A DNA stretch of 64,000 nt from JAEULH01 sp963789785. GTDB lineage: Bacteria; Pseudomonadota; Alphaproteobacteria; Rhodospirillales; Defluviicoccaceae. The notes under the pieces were generated by a model, which saw nothing but the letters and a program-made list of their open reading frames with translations, ran no database searches and was not told the origin of the DNA. Shown piece by piece: positions 10,464-19,743 of this stretch (position 1 is the stretch's first letter; each line of letters begins with the position of its first letter). The stretch lies in contig CAWBNC010000011.1 of the NCBI GenBank assembly GCA_963789785.1, forward strand, positions 124,001 to 188,000, read 5' to 3'. The translations under genes and the position numbers were made by a program.

Positions 10464-11147
10464 ATGCGTACGAGCACAGGGGCGGCGAGCGGCCTGAAGC
10501 GGCAGTGGCGCGATCTGGGGAAAAGATCGCGGCTGGGGGGTTTTGTGGTAGTGGCCATCGTCTTGACGATGACGATGGCAGCGTGTTCCGGTTCGGCTAA
10601 TCGCGGCGGCGCGGAGGCTTCTCCGGCCGGAAGCGTTCCGGGCAATCCGTCCAAGGAACAGGCCGCAAAGGTTCAGGCCGAGCTCGCCAACTCCTACACC
10701 CTCGGCCCGGGCGACCGGGTCAGGGTCACCGTCTTCGGTCATGAGGATCTCTCCGGCGAATTTGAAGTCGACGGCAGCGGCATGATCTCGCCGCCTCTCG
10801 TCCGCGACATCAAGGCGCAGGGGCTGACGGTGCGACAGGTCGAAAAGATCATCGCCGACCGCCTGTCCCCGGATTACCTGCGCAATCCGAGCGTCAGCGT
10901 CGAGGTGATGAATTACCGCCCGTTCTACATCTTCGGCGAAGTCAACTCTCCGGGCAGCTACCCCTATGTCAACGGCATGACCGTGGTGAATGCCGTGGCG
11001 ATGGCGGGCGGCTATACCTATCGTGCCCGGCAGAGCACCGCGCGCCTGACCCGCGCCACCGACACCAGCCGCACCCCGGAATCGGTCGATCGGGATACGC
11101 CGGTGCTTCCGGGCGACGTGATCGAGGTGACGGAACGCTATTTCTAG
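10464..11147 (+). CDS. Wza-like polysaccharide export lipoprotein
   Basis: About 227 residues. A hydrophobic signal ends in the lipobox-like MTMAAC, so it is probably a lipoprotein. The polysaccharide-export domain begins YTLGPGDRVRVTVFGHEDLSGEFEVDGSG, followed by an SLBB-type segment (FYIFGEVNSPGSYPYVNGMT). It ends in VLPGDVIEVTERYF. It should form or gate the periplasmic to outer-membrane channel for polysaccharide. AAGGGG at 10444-10449 would fit a TTG start at 10455 better than the ATG at 10464, so the exact start is open. It follows the BBP2 gene by about 20 bp and is likely co-transcribed. Confidence 0.88.
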   Translation: MRTSTGAASGLKRQWRDLGKRSRLGGFVVVAIVLTMTMAACSGSANRGGAEASPAGSVPGNPSKEQAAKVQAELANSYTLGPGDRVRVTVFGHEDLSGEFEVDGSGMISPPLVRDIKAQGLTVRQVEKIIADRLSPDYLRNPSVSVEVMNYRPFYIFGEVNSPGSYPYVNGMTVVNAVAMAGGYTYRARQSTARLTRATDTSRTPESVDRDTPVLPGDVIEVTERYF

Positions 11148-11198
11148 CCCAGGGCCGATGCGCGCCGCCGGTGACTGGAGCGCACGGGCGGTGCCTTC

Positions 11199-11906
11199 TT
11201 GCAGGGTTCCGCGGTTGTGATCGCGCTTCGCGCTCGGGCGGTTGCGCTATGTTCGGGGTTATGCGCAACCGCATTGCTTTTTTTGGCGGTCCCGCGACTG
11301 TTCGCAGCGCTCACCCTTCTGCCGTCCTCATCGACTCTGGACCGGCTGCAGGAGCTGCAGCCGGTCAATACCGCAATGATGGAGCGGCTGATCCGCAATC
11401 AGCGCCGGGCGTTGGCCTGGCAATCGAGCGGTCGCACCTGGACGGATCTCGGACTGGCGCAACTGCTGGTCGCCGAGCGGCTGCCGGGCGACGATCCGCG
11501 GGCAAAAGAACGCTTTGGCGCCGCCCGCCAGGCGCTGGTCGAGGGACTGTCCGCGGCGCCCGCCAATCCGTTCGCGTGGTCGCGTCTGGCCTACGCTCAG
11601 GCCGTTCTGGACGGCTGGACGCCGGAAGCGGCGGCGGCGTTGCGGATGGCCTTCATCACCGGGCCGTATGAGCCCCGACTGCTGTGGCCGCGATTGCGCC
11701 TGAGCCTTTCCGCGTGGCCGCATATCCCGCTCGACGATCATGAACTGGTCCTGCACCAGATCCGCGAGGCATGGGCGGCGGATCCCGAGGCCTTGACCGC
11801 GTTGGTGGCGCAGACCGGGCAGGTCGACATCGCCAAGCTGGCGTTCTCCGGCAGTCCGGCCGATCTCAGAGCCTTCGAAGCGCGCCTGCGCCAGACGCGA
11901 CGGTGA
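11199..11906 (+). CDS. Membrane-anchored protein of unknown function in the polysaccharide cluster (TPR-like)
   Basis: About 235 residues with no ATG near the front; TTG at 11199 or GTG at 11217 are candidate starts. One N-terminal hydrophobic segment (LCATALLFLAVPRLFAALTL) is followed by an alpha-helical region with Trp/Ala/Leu spacing like tetratricopeptide helices (ALAWQSSGRTWTDLGLAQLL; AAPANPFAWSRLAYAQAVL). I do not recognise a named family. It sits between the Wza-like gene and the convergent O-antigen ligase/polymerase, so a role in polysaccharide assembly is likely by context only. A strong hairpin with a T7 run overlaps its N-terminal codons, so the real start may be further downstream or expression may be attenuated. 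Confidence 0.6.
   Translation: MQGSAVVIALRARAVALCSGLCATALLFLAVPRLFAALTLLPSSSTLDRLQELQPVNTAMMERLIRNQRRALAWQSSGRTWTDLGLAQLLVAERLPGDDPRAKERFGAARQALVEGLSAAPANPFAWSRLAYAQAVLDGWTPEAAAALRMAFITGPYEPRLLWPRLRLSLSAWPHIPLDDHELVLHQIREAWAADPEALTALVAQTGQVDIAKLAFSGSPADLRAFEARLRQTRR
11238..11284 (+). terminator. Terminator-like hairpin inside the start of the small membrane gene
   Basis: A perfect 10-bp stem, GCGGTTGCGC (11238-11247) with GCGCAACCGC (11263-11272), has a 15-nt loop and is followed after five bases by seven T (11278-11284). It lies 91 bp past the stop of the Wza-like gene and could end that transcript or act as an intragenic attenuator. The T-run is also part of codons for a hydrophobic helix, so chance remains possible. 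Confidence 0.4.
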
Positions 11907-11945
11907 GAAGGGCGCATCGCCACCTCCACCTGCCCCGGCCCGCGC

Positions 11946-13319
11946 CTACCAGTCGTCGTCGTCCCGCCGACTGCTCCACGACTGCGCGCAGGCCGTGCCC
12001 AGCAGCAGGCTGAAGGTCGCGATGACGGCCGGCACCTGCAGGCTGTAGTCGAGGGCGGCATGAAAGCCGATCAGGACGGTCGCTGCGAAGCCTGCGGCAG
12101 CGTAGGCGCTATCGCGCTGACGGCGGACAGCGCCGGACAGGGTCAGCAGCAGCAGGCCCGCGATCAGAAGGAAGGCGGCGATCGCGGCCGGCAGCCCCAG
12201 TTCGAGGATGGTCTCGAGATAGCTACTGCTGGCGTGGAGGATCGTCGCCGGGAAGTCGCTGGTCCGGTAGAAGCGGAAGACGTCCTCGAACGTGCCGTAG
12301 CCGGTGCCGAGCAGCGGCGCACCGGCGATGGCGTCAAGGCTCAGTGACCGAAGCTGATCGAGCTGAGCGGCGTCGGCCGACGCCGTTGGCGCGGCGACCG
12401 GTAAGACGGCCTCGCCGATGGCGGCGACGCTGACGACGACGAGCACGCTGGCCAGTGCGAAAACGCCGAGCCGCAGCAGACGGGCAAGCTTCCCGACCAG
12501 AGCGACGACGAAAAGAGCCGCCAGCGCGATGCATGCGCCGACAAGGTCGTTGTTTGCACGGAAGCTGGAGACGATCACCAGCAGCAGCAGCCAGACCGCA
12601 AGCAGGGGCCAGCTTGCGCCGCTTCCGTCGGCGAGGCGACGAACGAGGTCGCTGAGGCTCAAACGCCGCGGGGTTGCGGCGCCTCTGGCCAGCACCAGAC
12701 TGGTGGCACAGATCAGCGCCATGCTGACGTAGGTCGCGTATGGGTGACTGTCGGCGACGCTGCCCCATGCGGTCCAGCCGTCATCGGCTCCGGGCAGGCC
12801 CAGACGGCTTTCCCAGCCGAGCCAGAGCTGAAGCAGGCCCCAGATGCCGTAAGCGGCTCCGGCAATGATGATGGCAAGGAAGATCTGCTCCGCTCGCGCC
12901 GTCCGCCGCCCGTACTGCAGGGCGAGCCAGAAGATTCCGGCATAGGTCAGCAGCCTGATCAGCGCCGCGAGGGTCTCGTCAGGATTGAGGGAGACACGGC
13001 CGCCGAGGTTGAGATTGAGGGCGCGCGAAGCGCTGTCCCATAGCGGATGGTGCCAGGTCGCCGGCGTCCATGTAGCCGTCTGCAGTGCCGCCCAGCCGGC
13101 GAACACGGCGAGGAGGGCGATGAACGGCCACATGGCGCGCAGGCCGAATGCCGGCTTCTGCACGCCCACAAGCACCCGCAGGCTCCAGGCCGCAACCAGC
13201 GCTCCGGTCATGGCGGCGAGGAGGCTCCAGCTCCACGCATAAATCGAGGCGAATGGCAGCGGAGCGAGAACGACAAGAAGGATAAGGGTCCAGAAAATCA
13301 CCGGCTGCTCGGAGCGCAT
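11946..13319 (-). CDS. O-antigen ligase/polymerase-like multi-spanning membrane protein
   Basis: 457 residues with about 11-12 hydrophobic segments and a large periplasmic loop before the last third, the layout of the Wzy_C/WaaL family. Recognisable parts are the SHPYATYVSMALICATSL region and SSFRANNDLVGA, where the conserved Arg of the ligase motif lies. The family polymerises repeat units or ligates glycan to a lipid or protein carrier on the periplasmic face of the inner membrane. It is transcribed toward the Wza-like gene. Intact, unlike many neighbours. Whether it acts as polymerase or ligase cannot be told from sequence. Confidence 0.82.
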   Translation of the reverse strand: MRSEQPVIFWTLILLVVLAPLPFASIYAWSWSLLAAMTGALVAAWSLRVLVGVQKPAFGLRAMWPFIALLAVFAGWAALQTATWTPATWHHPLWDSASRALNLNLGGRVSLNPDETLAALIRLLTYAGIFWLALQYGRRTARAEQIFLAIIIAGAAYGIWGLLQLWLGWESRLGLPGADDGWTAWGSVADSHPYATYVSMALICATSLVLARGAATPRRLSLSDLVRRLADGSGASWPLLAVWLLLLVIVSSFRANNDLVGACIALAALFVVALVGKLARLLRLGVFALASVLVVVSVAAIGEAVLPVAAPTASADAAQLDQLRSLSLDAIAGAPLLGTGYGTFEDVFRFYRTSDFPATILHASSSYLETILELGLPAAIAAFLLIAGLLLLTLSGAVRRQRDSAYAAAGFAATVLIGFHAALDYSLQVPAVIATFSLLLGTACAQSWSSRRDDDDW

Positions 13320-13578
13320 CGCCTTCCTTCAAGCCAGCCGCGCACGCGGTTCAAGTCGCCACGGCAACAGGCTGGCGCGATGCGGGCGTCAAGCTGGTTC
13401 GTCCGCATAGCGCCGCCAGTAAGGCATTGCAAGCACCGCGATTGCAAGGATTGCACGCATGGCCGCAGCGGCAGAGCATGCCGCGCCGCGATGAGTTGGT
13501 TGCTCTGCCGCCGAACTCGATGCAGGCGTCCTGGCAGCGCCGCGCGAAACGCCGATCCTCTGCTTGCTATCGCGCTCT

Positions 13579-14149
13579 TCAGGCCCTGTGGAGAGAAGGC
13601 CGGCAAGTCGCGGCGAACAGGCGGAAGTCGCCGTCGCCGCCGCGGTGATCGACGGACCAACCGGCAGCCTCCAGCAGCGCGAGCACCTCGGCTTCGCCGA
13701 AGTCGTTGAAGAAGCCGAGGCTGCGTCGGCCATCCCTGCCGGCCGATCCGCCGGATTGCGCGTTCGCGCCAGCACCCGCCGGCCCGACGATACGGTAGCT
13801 GACGATCAGGCGGCCCGACACGGTCGCGGCCGCGCGAAGGACGGCTGCGGGATCATGGAGAAACTCCAGAACGTCGAGAAATACGGCGACGTCGTAGGCG
13901 CCTTCGGGAAACCGGCCGTCGTTCAGGTCGACGACATCAGTGCTTTCGGAAAATGCGACGAGATCGGCCGGCTGGTAGCGGCAACCGGGCGGCAGAACCC
14001 GGGCCAGCGCCATGGTGCCGGCGCCGACGTCGAGCACGCTGGCGCCCGGCAGGAATGAGCGCGGCGGCGGCGCGGGCGCGGGCCTCGGCGCCCGGACGCA
14101 TCGCTTCGAAGTCCGCCCAGCGCGCCGCATCGGTGGCCCGCCGTGACAT
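13579..14149 (-). CDS. Class I SAM-dependent methyltransferase (one frameshift)
   Basis: The start at 14149 gives SRRATDAARWADFEAMRPGA, and after an extra base near 14045 the frame continues with SAM motif I (VLDVGAGTMALARVLP), an acidic motif (LVAFSEST), and the post-motif DVAVFLDVLEFLHDP. The last third contains FNDFGEAEVLALLEAAGW, common to small-molecule or sugar methyltransferases. About 190 residues in total. It lies just downstream of the FkbM-type gene on the same strand and probably modifies a glycan or lipid intermediate of the same pathway. Substrate unknown. Confidence 0.7.
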
Positions 14150-14199
14150 GAGCATCCGCGTCGTCGTCGCCCGAGTGGCGGGATCCGCCGGTGCCCGGG

Positions 14200-15152
14200 T
14201 CAGCTTCGACAACGGCTCTGGACGGGGCCTGGGCTTGGGGTAGGAGGCATGGCGCTCGATCGCCGAGCGACAGGGCGAAGACGTTGAAGCACTCCGGCGT
14301 CGGCGCGAACGGCACGAGCGGGCCGCCCATGGACGGGTGGGGAAAGCGGTACTGGCGAAAACCGTGGCGCTCTAGGGATACGCAAAGGCTCTCCATCGCC
14401 GCGCCGCGGCCGCCCGCGGCGCAGTAAGCGGAGCCATGTTCCCAGATGACCGCGGCCACGCGGCCGCCGGCGAGAAGGGCTTCGGCGCCGGCGATCGCTT
14501 CCGGCTCGTAGCCCTCCACGTCGATCTTCATGATGATCCGCCGGTTAGCCAGTTCGGCGCGCTCGCCGACGATCAGATCGAGCGGAAGGACCGGAACTGT
14601 CAGAGTGCCGAGTCGTTTGGCGCCGGCTGGCAAGCCGAAGGCGTGCAGGCTGTGGCCCATGGTCGAATTGAAGATAAGCGGCGCCGTCTCCGGCGCGGCG
14701 CCGGCGGCGACGCTGATGACCTCGATCACGCGCTCCAGACCGTTCGCGGCTACCGCGCGCGCCAGCGGCGCGACATTGCCGGGATGGGGCTCGATTGCCA
14801 GAACCCGAACCTTGCCGCGGTGGCGTGTCGCGGCGTGGAGCGAGAAGATGCCCCAGTGGGCGCCGACGTCGATGAACAGATCGCCCGGCTCCAGATGGGC
14901 GTCGAGGAAGGCGCGCGCCGGATATTCGTAGCCGCCCTCCTCGCCTTCGCCGCGAACGAGGGCGCGGATGCCCGGATCCTGCAGGTAGGCTGCGTTGAAT
15001 GTCATAACGAAGCGCGGCCTGCCGTCGTCCCGGCGAAAGGCCGACTCCACGCGGACAACACCGGGTTTTCGACCTCCCTCAGGCGGACCGCCAACCGGCC
15101 GGCCGGCCGCCGGTCGGGCCCCGTTGTTTCCCGGCACGCTCACGCGGGCCAC
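14200..15152 (-). CDS. FkbM-family methyltransferase (3' end uncertain)
   Basis: Begins at 15152, overlapping the end of the TPR-glycosyltransferase. The FkbM core is clear: LFIDVGAHWGIFSLHAA (SAM motif I), VLAIEPHPGNVAPLARAVAANG, IIMKIDVEGYEPEAIAGAE and VAAVIWEHGSAYC. FkbM proteins O-methylate sugars or polyketides and are frequent in glycan clusters. The frame stays open far into the next gene, which is unlikely to be real. One indel near 14240 would bring it to a stop at 14200, but the true end is not certain. Confidence 0.75.
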
Positions 15153-16530
15153 CGGCCTTGGCGTTTAGCGGCCACGGCGGAGGTCAGGGCTTCGGCGACC
15201 CGGGCGAAAACGCCGTCCCAGTCGCCATGGCGCCCCTGCCGAAACAGACGCATGCTCGGATACCACGGCGTATCCTCCCGCTCGCGCAGATAAAGCCAGT
15301 AGGGCACGAAATTTAGCAAGTTCCACACCGGCTTGCCAAGGGAGCCGGCCAGATGGGCGACGGCGCTGTCGGTCATGATGACGAGATCGAGCAGCGAGAT
15401 CGGCGGCGGCGGTATCGGCGAAATCGGTGCAATGGCCGGTCAGGTCGACGACGATCGAGCCGGCGTCGCTGGTCGCCAGTTCCGCCGCGGGCGGTCCTTT
15501 CTGCAGACTGAAGAGCTGTACGCCGGCGACTTCGGCCAGGCGGAGGAAGGGAACGAGCGTCGTTGCCCGCAGCGCGTTGCCCTTGAAGGTGACGCTGCCC
15601 GACCAGACGATCCCGACCCTGAAGCGGTCGGCCCAGGGCGCGAGCAGCGGGCGGAGGCGGGCGAGCGCTGTCCGGCGGCACGTGCAGGCTGGGCGGCGGC
15701 GGCAGGGTGTCCAGGTTCGTGCCGAGCAGACCCGGCAGGCTCATGACCGGCGCGGCGATGTCGGCGGCGACGGGCGCGTCCGCGGCGCCGGCCAGCCGAT
15801 CGACTCCGGGCAGCGCGGAGAACAGCCGGCGGAGGTCCGGCTTGCAGGCGAGGATGACGCGACCGCCGCGAGCACGGGCGGCGGGCAGGAAACGTGCGGT
15901 CAGGATCGCATCGCCGAAGCCTTGTTCGGGATAGACCAGCAGCGTCCGGCCGGGATAGGGCCGCCCGTCCCACGCCGCGATCGGACGCTGACGGGCATGG
16001 CCCTTCAGCCGCCAGCGGCTCTCATACGCTTCCCAGCCGGCGGCAAAGCGGCCGAGGGCGAGGAGAACGAGCGCGCGATCCCAGCAGGGACCGGCCGCAT
16101 CGGGTGCCAGTCGGCAGGCGATGTCCAGCTCGGCGAGAGCCTCCTCCAGCCTGCCGGCGGCCTTCAGCGCGATGGCGTAGTTGTGGCGGGCGCGGGCGTC
16201 CGCCGGGTCGGCGGCGATGCAGGCCCGGTGCGAGGCGATGGCCTCGTCGAAGCGGCCGGCGTCCTTGAGCGCGTTGGCGAGGTTGCCCAGAGCCGAGGTC
16301 GATGGGGCGAGCTCAAGGGAGCGGCGGTAGCAGGCGATCGCCGCCGCGATGGCGCCGCGATCGCGGAGCGCGATCCCGAGATTGCCCCAGGCGCCGGCAT
16401 GGGCGGGACGCCGGGCGAGGACCGCGCGGTAGCCGGCGGCCGCCGCGTCGGCCAGTCCGGCGCGATGCGCGCGGACTGCCGCATCGAACGCCGTATCTGC
16501 GCGTGCACCGCGCCGTTGCGTCGCTTCCAT
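15140..16530 (-). CDS. TPR-repeat protein with GT9-like glycosyltransferase domain (two frameshifts)
   Basis: The N-terminal 170 residues hold four to five tetratricopeptide repeats (AHAGAWGNLGIALRDRG; APSTSALGNLANALKDAGRF; ADARARHNYAIALKAAGRL). The C-terminal half is ADP-heptose-transferase-like: LLVYPEQGFGDAILTARFLP, then VGIVWSG-type and MTDSAVAHLAGSLGKPVWNL segments, ending with REREDTPWYPSMRLFRQ. Frame changes near 15665 and 15405 join the three pieces, each as single extra bases. Such TPR-GT proteins are common in Rhodospirillales next to polysaccharide or flagellin glycosylation genes. The ATG at 16530 follows GAGGG; a second ATG at 16554 lacks an RBS. It precedes the two methyltransferases in one minus-strand operon. 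Confidence 0.8.
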
Positions 16531-16804
16531 GGATCCGCCCTCGGGTTGCGGCATGCGGCGTCAGCCGCGTTACGACCGAGAGCAGGAAACGACACTTTAA
16601 CTAATAAAAAGTTGTCGCAAAAAAGAAAGAAAACAGATTTTTGACTTTGCGCCCGTACATGGGCAGCATGAATGTAATCTCCGCTCGGGGTCCCAACGTC
16701 TGACGCGACGTGAAATGCGCATCTATGTTTTTCTGTGACTGCGACTTCCCCACGGAACTTTTTAAGAAACAGTGAACGCTCTGCTCCGATTTCATCCAGC
16801 GATC

Positions 16805-18231
16805 ATGAGGCCGACCATGTCCTGCCCCACCGTCATCCGCTCCACACGACTGCTGAACCAGGCGCGCGCGGTGGCGTCTACGCCCGCTTGCGGCCGGGCT
16901 CTGCTGCGCGGCGGCGCTCATTGCGGGGTCGCCGCGGGTGATGGCGATGTCGATCGAGGACGCGGTCGCGCTGGCGGTCTCCACGCATCCGACCGTGAAC
17001 CGGTCAAAGGCGAGCATGCGCGCCGCCGAGCAGGAGCGCGTCGAGGCGGCGGCCGGCTGGTATCCGACACTGGACGTCAACGCCGATGCCGGCTGGGAGC
17101 ACAGCGAGAATTATTTCACCCGAAACGACGGCGAAAGCGGCGACAGCAAGGACCTGTTTCGCAAGCTTGCCGGCGGCGAGCTGGTGCAGAACATCTTCAG
17201 CGGCGGCCGGACGGTCGCCGAGACGGCAGCGGCCGGCGGCCCGTATCGAGGCGGCTACTGCAACAGGTGGTCGACAGCGAGGAGCAGATCGCGTTGCGGG
17301 CGGCTTCGGCATATCTCGACGTTCTGCGTGCGCGCCAACTTGTCCGCCTCAGCGAGGAAAATCTGATCGGCGCACATGGAGGTGCGCAACGACATCGATT
17401 TCAAGTTGAAGCGCGGCGGCAGCGATATCGGCGATCTCAATCAGGCCGACGCGCGACTGGCGCTGGCGCGAAGCCGCCTGAACCAGGCGCGCGGTCAGGT
17501 TCGCGAAGCCGAGGCGACATTCATCGAGTCCGTCGGCCAGGCGCCGGCGGCGCTGGACGCGCCGCGGCCGCCATACGACGCGGTGCCGGGGGACGTCGAC
17601 GAGGCGGTCGCCGTGGCTATGCAGAACAATCCGCTCGTCCGCGCCGCCGATGCCACGATCACCGGCCCGCGACGAGGATCGCAGCGCCGCCCGCGCCTCG
17701 TTTCTGCCGAGCTTCGACCTCAAGCTCGGCGGCGCCTACGGCGACGACATCAACGGCGTCGAAGGCAGCGACATCCATGCCCAGGGCCTGGTCGTGATGA
17801 ACTACAACCTGTTCAGCGGCGGCGCCGACATGGCGCGGGTGCGCCGCGCGGCCGAGCGGATCAGCGAGGCTCGCCAGCGTCAGGCGGAGATCCGCCGCCA
17901 GGTGGAGGAGCGGATGCGCGTCGAGTACACCAATCTGAGGACCGCCCAAGAGAACCTGCCGCTGACCGAGGCGCGGGCCCGTTCCGCGGCCGGCGTTGTC
18001 TCCGCCTATCTCGAGCAGTTCAACATCGGCCGGCGGTCGCTGCTCGACGTCCTCGACGTGGTCAACGAGCTGTTCGAGGCCAATGTAAGCGTCGTCAGCA
18101 CCGACACCGAGATGATGCGCGCTCACTACCGCGTTCTCGCCATCCTCGGCAGCCTGCGCCAAACCATCGGCGGCGTCAGCGTCGCGACCGCCGAGCCTGA
18201 ACCGTCTGGCGCCGGCGGCGTGCTTCGGTAG
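16805..18231 (+). CDS. TolC-family outer-membrane channel protein (about five frameshifts)
   Basis: Mature protein begins near MSIEDAVALAVSTHPTVNRS, the standard TolC opening, after a signal peptide whose own frame is broken near 16880. TolC duplication features are visible: ELVQNIFSGGRTVAET and, in the second half, VVMNYNLFSGGADMARVRRA, plus coiled-coil segments and the SLLDVLDVVNELFEA motif. Frame changes near 16880, 17242, 17262, 17372 and 17668 are all single extra bases; five insertions match the span length modulo three. It provides the outer-membrane duct for type I secretion or efflux. No partner lies adjacent, but an RTX exporter without its own TolC lies 24 kb away (42147-45359), so it may serve that system. 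Confidence 0.83.
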
Positions 18232-18249
18232 CGCGACCGCCTCACCATT

Positions 18250-18310
18250 CCCTCACCTCGATCTCGCCCGGCGGGAGAGGAAGGGGCCCGCGACGGCGGG
18301 AAGGTGAGGG
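18250..18310. repeat. REP-like imperfect palindrome after tolC
   Basis: Ends CCCTCACCT (18250-18258) and AGGTGAGGG (18302-18310) are inverted, and the middle (CCCGGCGGGAGAGG) can also pair internally. This resembles the intergenic palindromes with CCCTCACC ends that are dispersed in many alphaproteobacterial genomes. It sits 18 bp after a stop codon and may act as a transcript-end hairpin. Confidence 0.5.
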
Positions 18311-18451
18311 GCGGTCCACGCCGCGATCGTCCGGCCTGCGGACGACGGCAGCTTAGGCCGGCCTGCACCCGCAGGTTCCGAATGGAATTGACCTTATTCC
18401 ACTATCGGCTAGAACACGGCGGAGCCAACCGCCCCCCGGAGCCCGGAACCG

Positions 18452-19664
18452 ATGCGCATCCTGTTCATGACCAACGAATTTCCGCCCAACATCTACGGCG
18501 GCGCCGGGGTTCACGTCGAGTATCTCTCGCGCGAGCTGGCGAAGCTGGCGCCGATCGAGGTGCGCAGCTTCCACGACCAGTCGTTCGTCAAGGGTAACCT
18601 GACCGTGCGCGGCACCAAGGTCGACGGCGGCCAGTTCTCCGGCTGCCCGGTGCCGCTCATTTCGCCGCTGCGAGCGCTTTCGACCTGTCTTGCCTTCAAC
18701 GGCCAGGGCATCGACGCCGACGTAGTCCATTGCCACACCTGGTATGCCCACTTCGGCGGCATCCTCGCCAAGCTCCTGTACGGCCTGCCGCTGGTCGTCA
18801 CCGTCCACTCGCTCGAACCGTTGCGGCCATGGAAGCGCGAGCAGATCGGGCGCGGCTACGACCTGTCGAGCTGGATCGAGAAGACCACCCTGGAGATGGC
18901 CGACGCGGTGATCGCCGTTTCGAAGAGTACGCGCGACGATCTGGTGCGGCTGTTCGACATCGACGAGAGCCGGATCCGGATCATCGCCAACGGCATCGAC
19001 ACCGAGGAGTACAAGCCGGAGGGTGGCGCCGACGTTCTCGCCCGCTTCGGCATCGATTACGACAGCCCCTATGTGCTGTTCGTCGGGCGGATGACGCGGC
19101 AGAAGGGTCTGTATTACTTCCTCCGCGCCATCGAGGATATCGATCCGAGCCTGCAGATCGTGCTTTGCGCCGGCGAGTCCGACACGCCCGAGTTGCAGGC
19201 CGAGCTCGAAGGCATGGTCGAAGAGCTCAAGACGCGTCGGCGCGGGATCCACTGGATCCCGGGCATGGTCGATCGCGACGCGGTCATCGTCCTCTACAGC
19301 CAGGCCGCCGTGTTCTGCTGCCCCTCCGTCTACGAGCCGTTCGGCATCATCAATCTCGAGGCCATGGCCTGCGGCACCCCGGTGGTCGGCAGCGCCGTCG
19401 GCGGCATTCCGGAGGTGGTCGTCGATGGCGAGACCGGCCTCGATCGTCGATCCCGAAGCTGTCCAGGAACCGCCGCACGACCCGACCGATGGCGAGGCCT
19501 TCGCCAAGGGCCTGGCCGTGGCGATCAACCGTCTCGGTCTCGATCCGCAACTGTCGCGGCGGATGGGCGAGGCCGGGCGCAAGCGGGTGCTTGAGCACTA
19601 CAGCTGGAAGAGCATCGCCGCAGCAGACGCTTCGCTGTACGAAGAGCTCGTCCCCGGCGCCTAG
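18452..19664 (+). CDS. glgM: GT4 glycogen synthase of the actinobacterial type (GlgM/GlgA), one frameshift
   Basis: 404 residues. It begins RILFMTNEFPPNIYGGAGVH, has the sugar-nucleotide domain signature LFVGRMTRQKGLYYFLRAIE, and the retaining GT4 motif SVYEPFGIINLEAMACGTPV (E-x7-E). This matches the Corynebacterium/Mycobacterium synthase family rather than the E. coli GT5 GlgA (no N-terminal KTGGL). In mycobacteria that family uses ADP-glucose to make maltose-1-phosphate or extend glucan, feeding GlgE, and here it lies directly upstream of glgE-treS-glgB. An extra C near 19440 (before GATCG) shifts the frame, then the protein resumes through ILEHYSWKSIAAAD-type C-terminal sequence. The choice between GlgM and GlgA naming is inference from context. 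Confidence 0.82.
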
Positions 19665-19743
19665 CCGCAACCTTTGATAAGATCGCGGCGGCGGCTCCTG
19701 CCTAGACTCACCGCGACATACAAAGTCGGACCAGGAGGACGCA

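Noticed and set aside
13320..13578. Additional gene between the O-antigen ligase/polymerase and the methyltransferase
   Set aside because: Frames on both strands are Arg/Ala-rich without motifs or ribosome-binding sites; treated as a 259-bp intergenic stretch.
16555..16804. A defined sigma-70 promoter in the A+T-rich stretch upstream of the TPR-glycosyltransferase
   Set aside because: Several -10-like and -35-like hexamers occur (TTGACT near 16640 on the plus strand), but none has both boxes at normal spacing.
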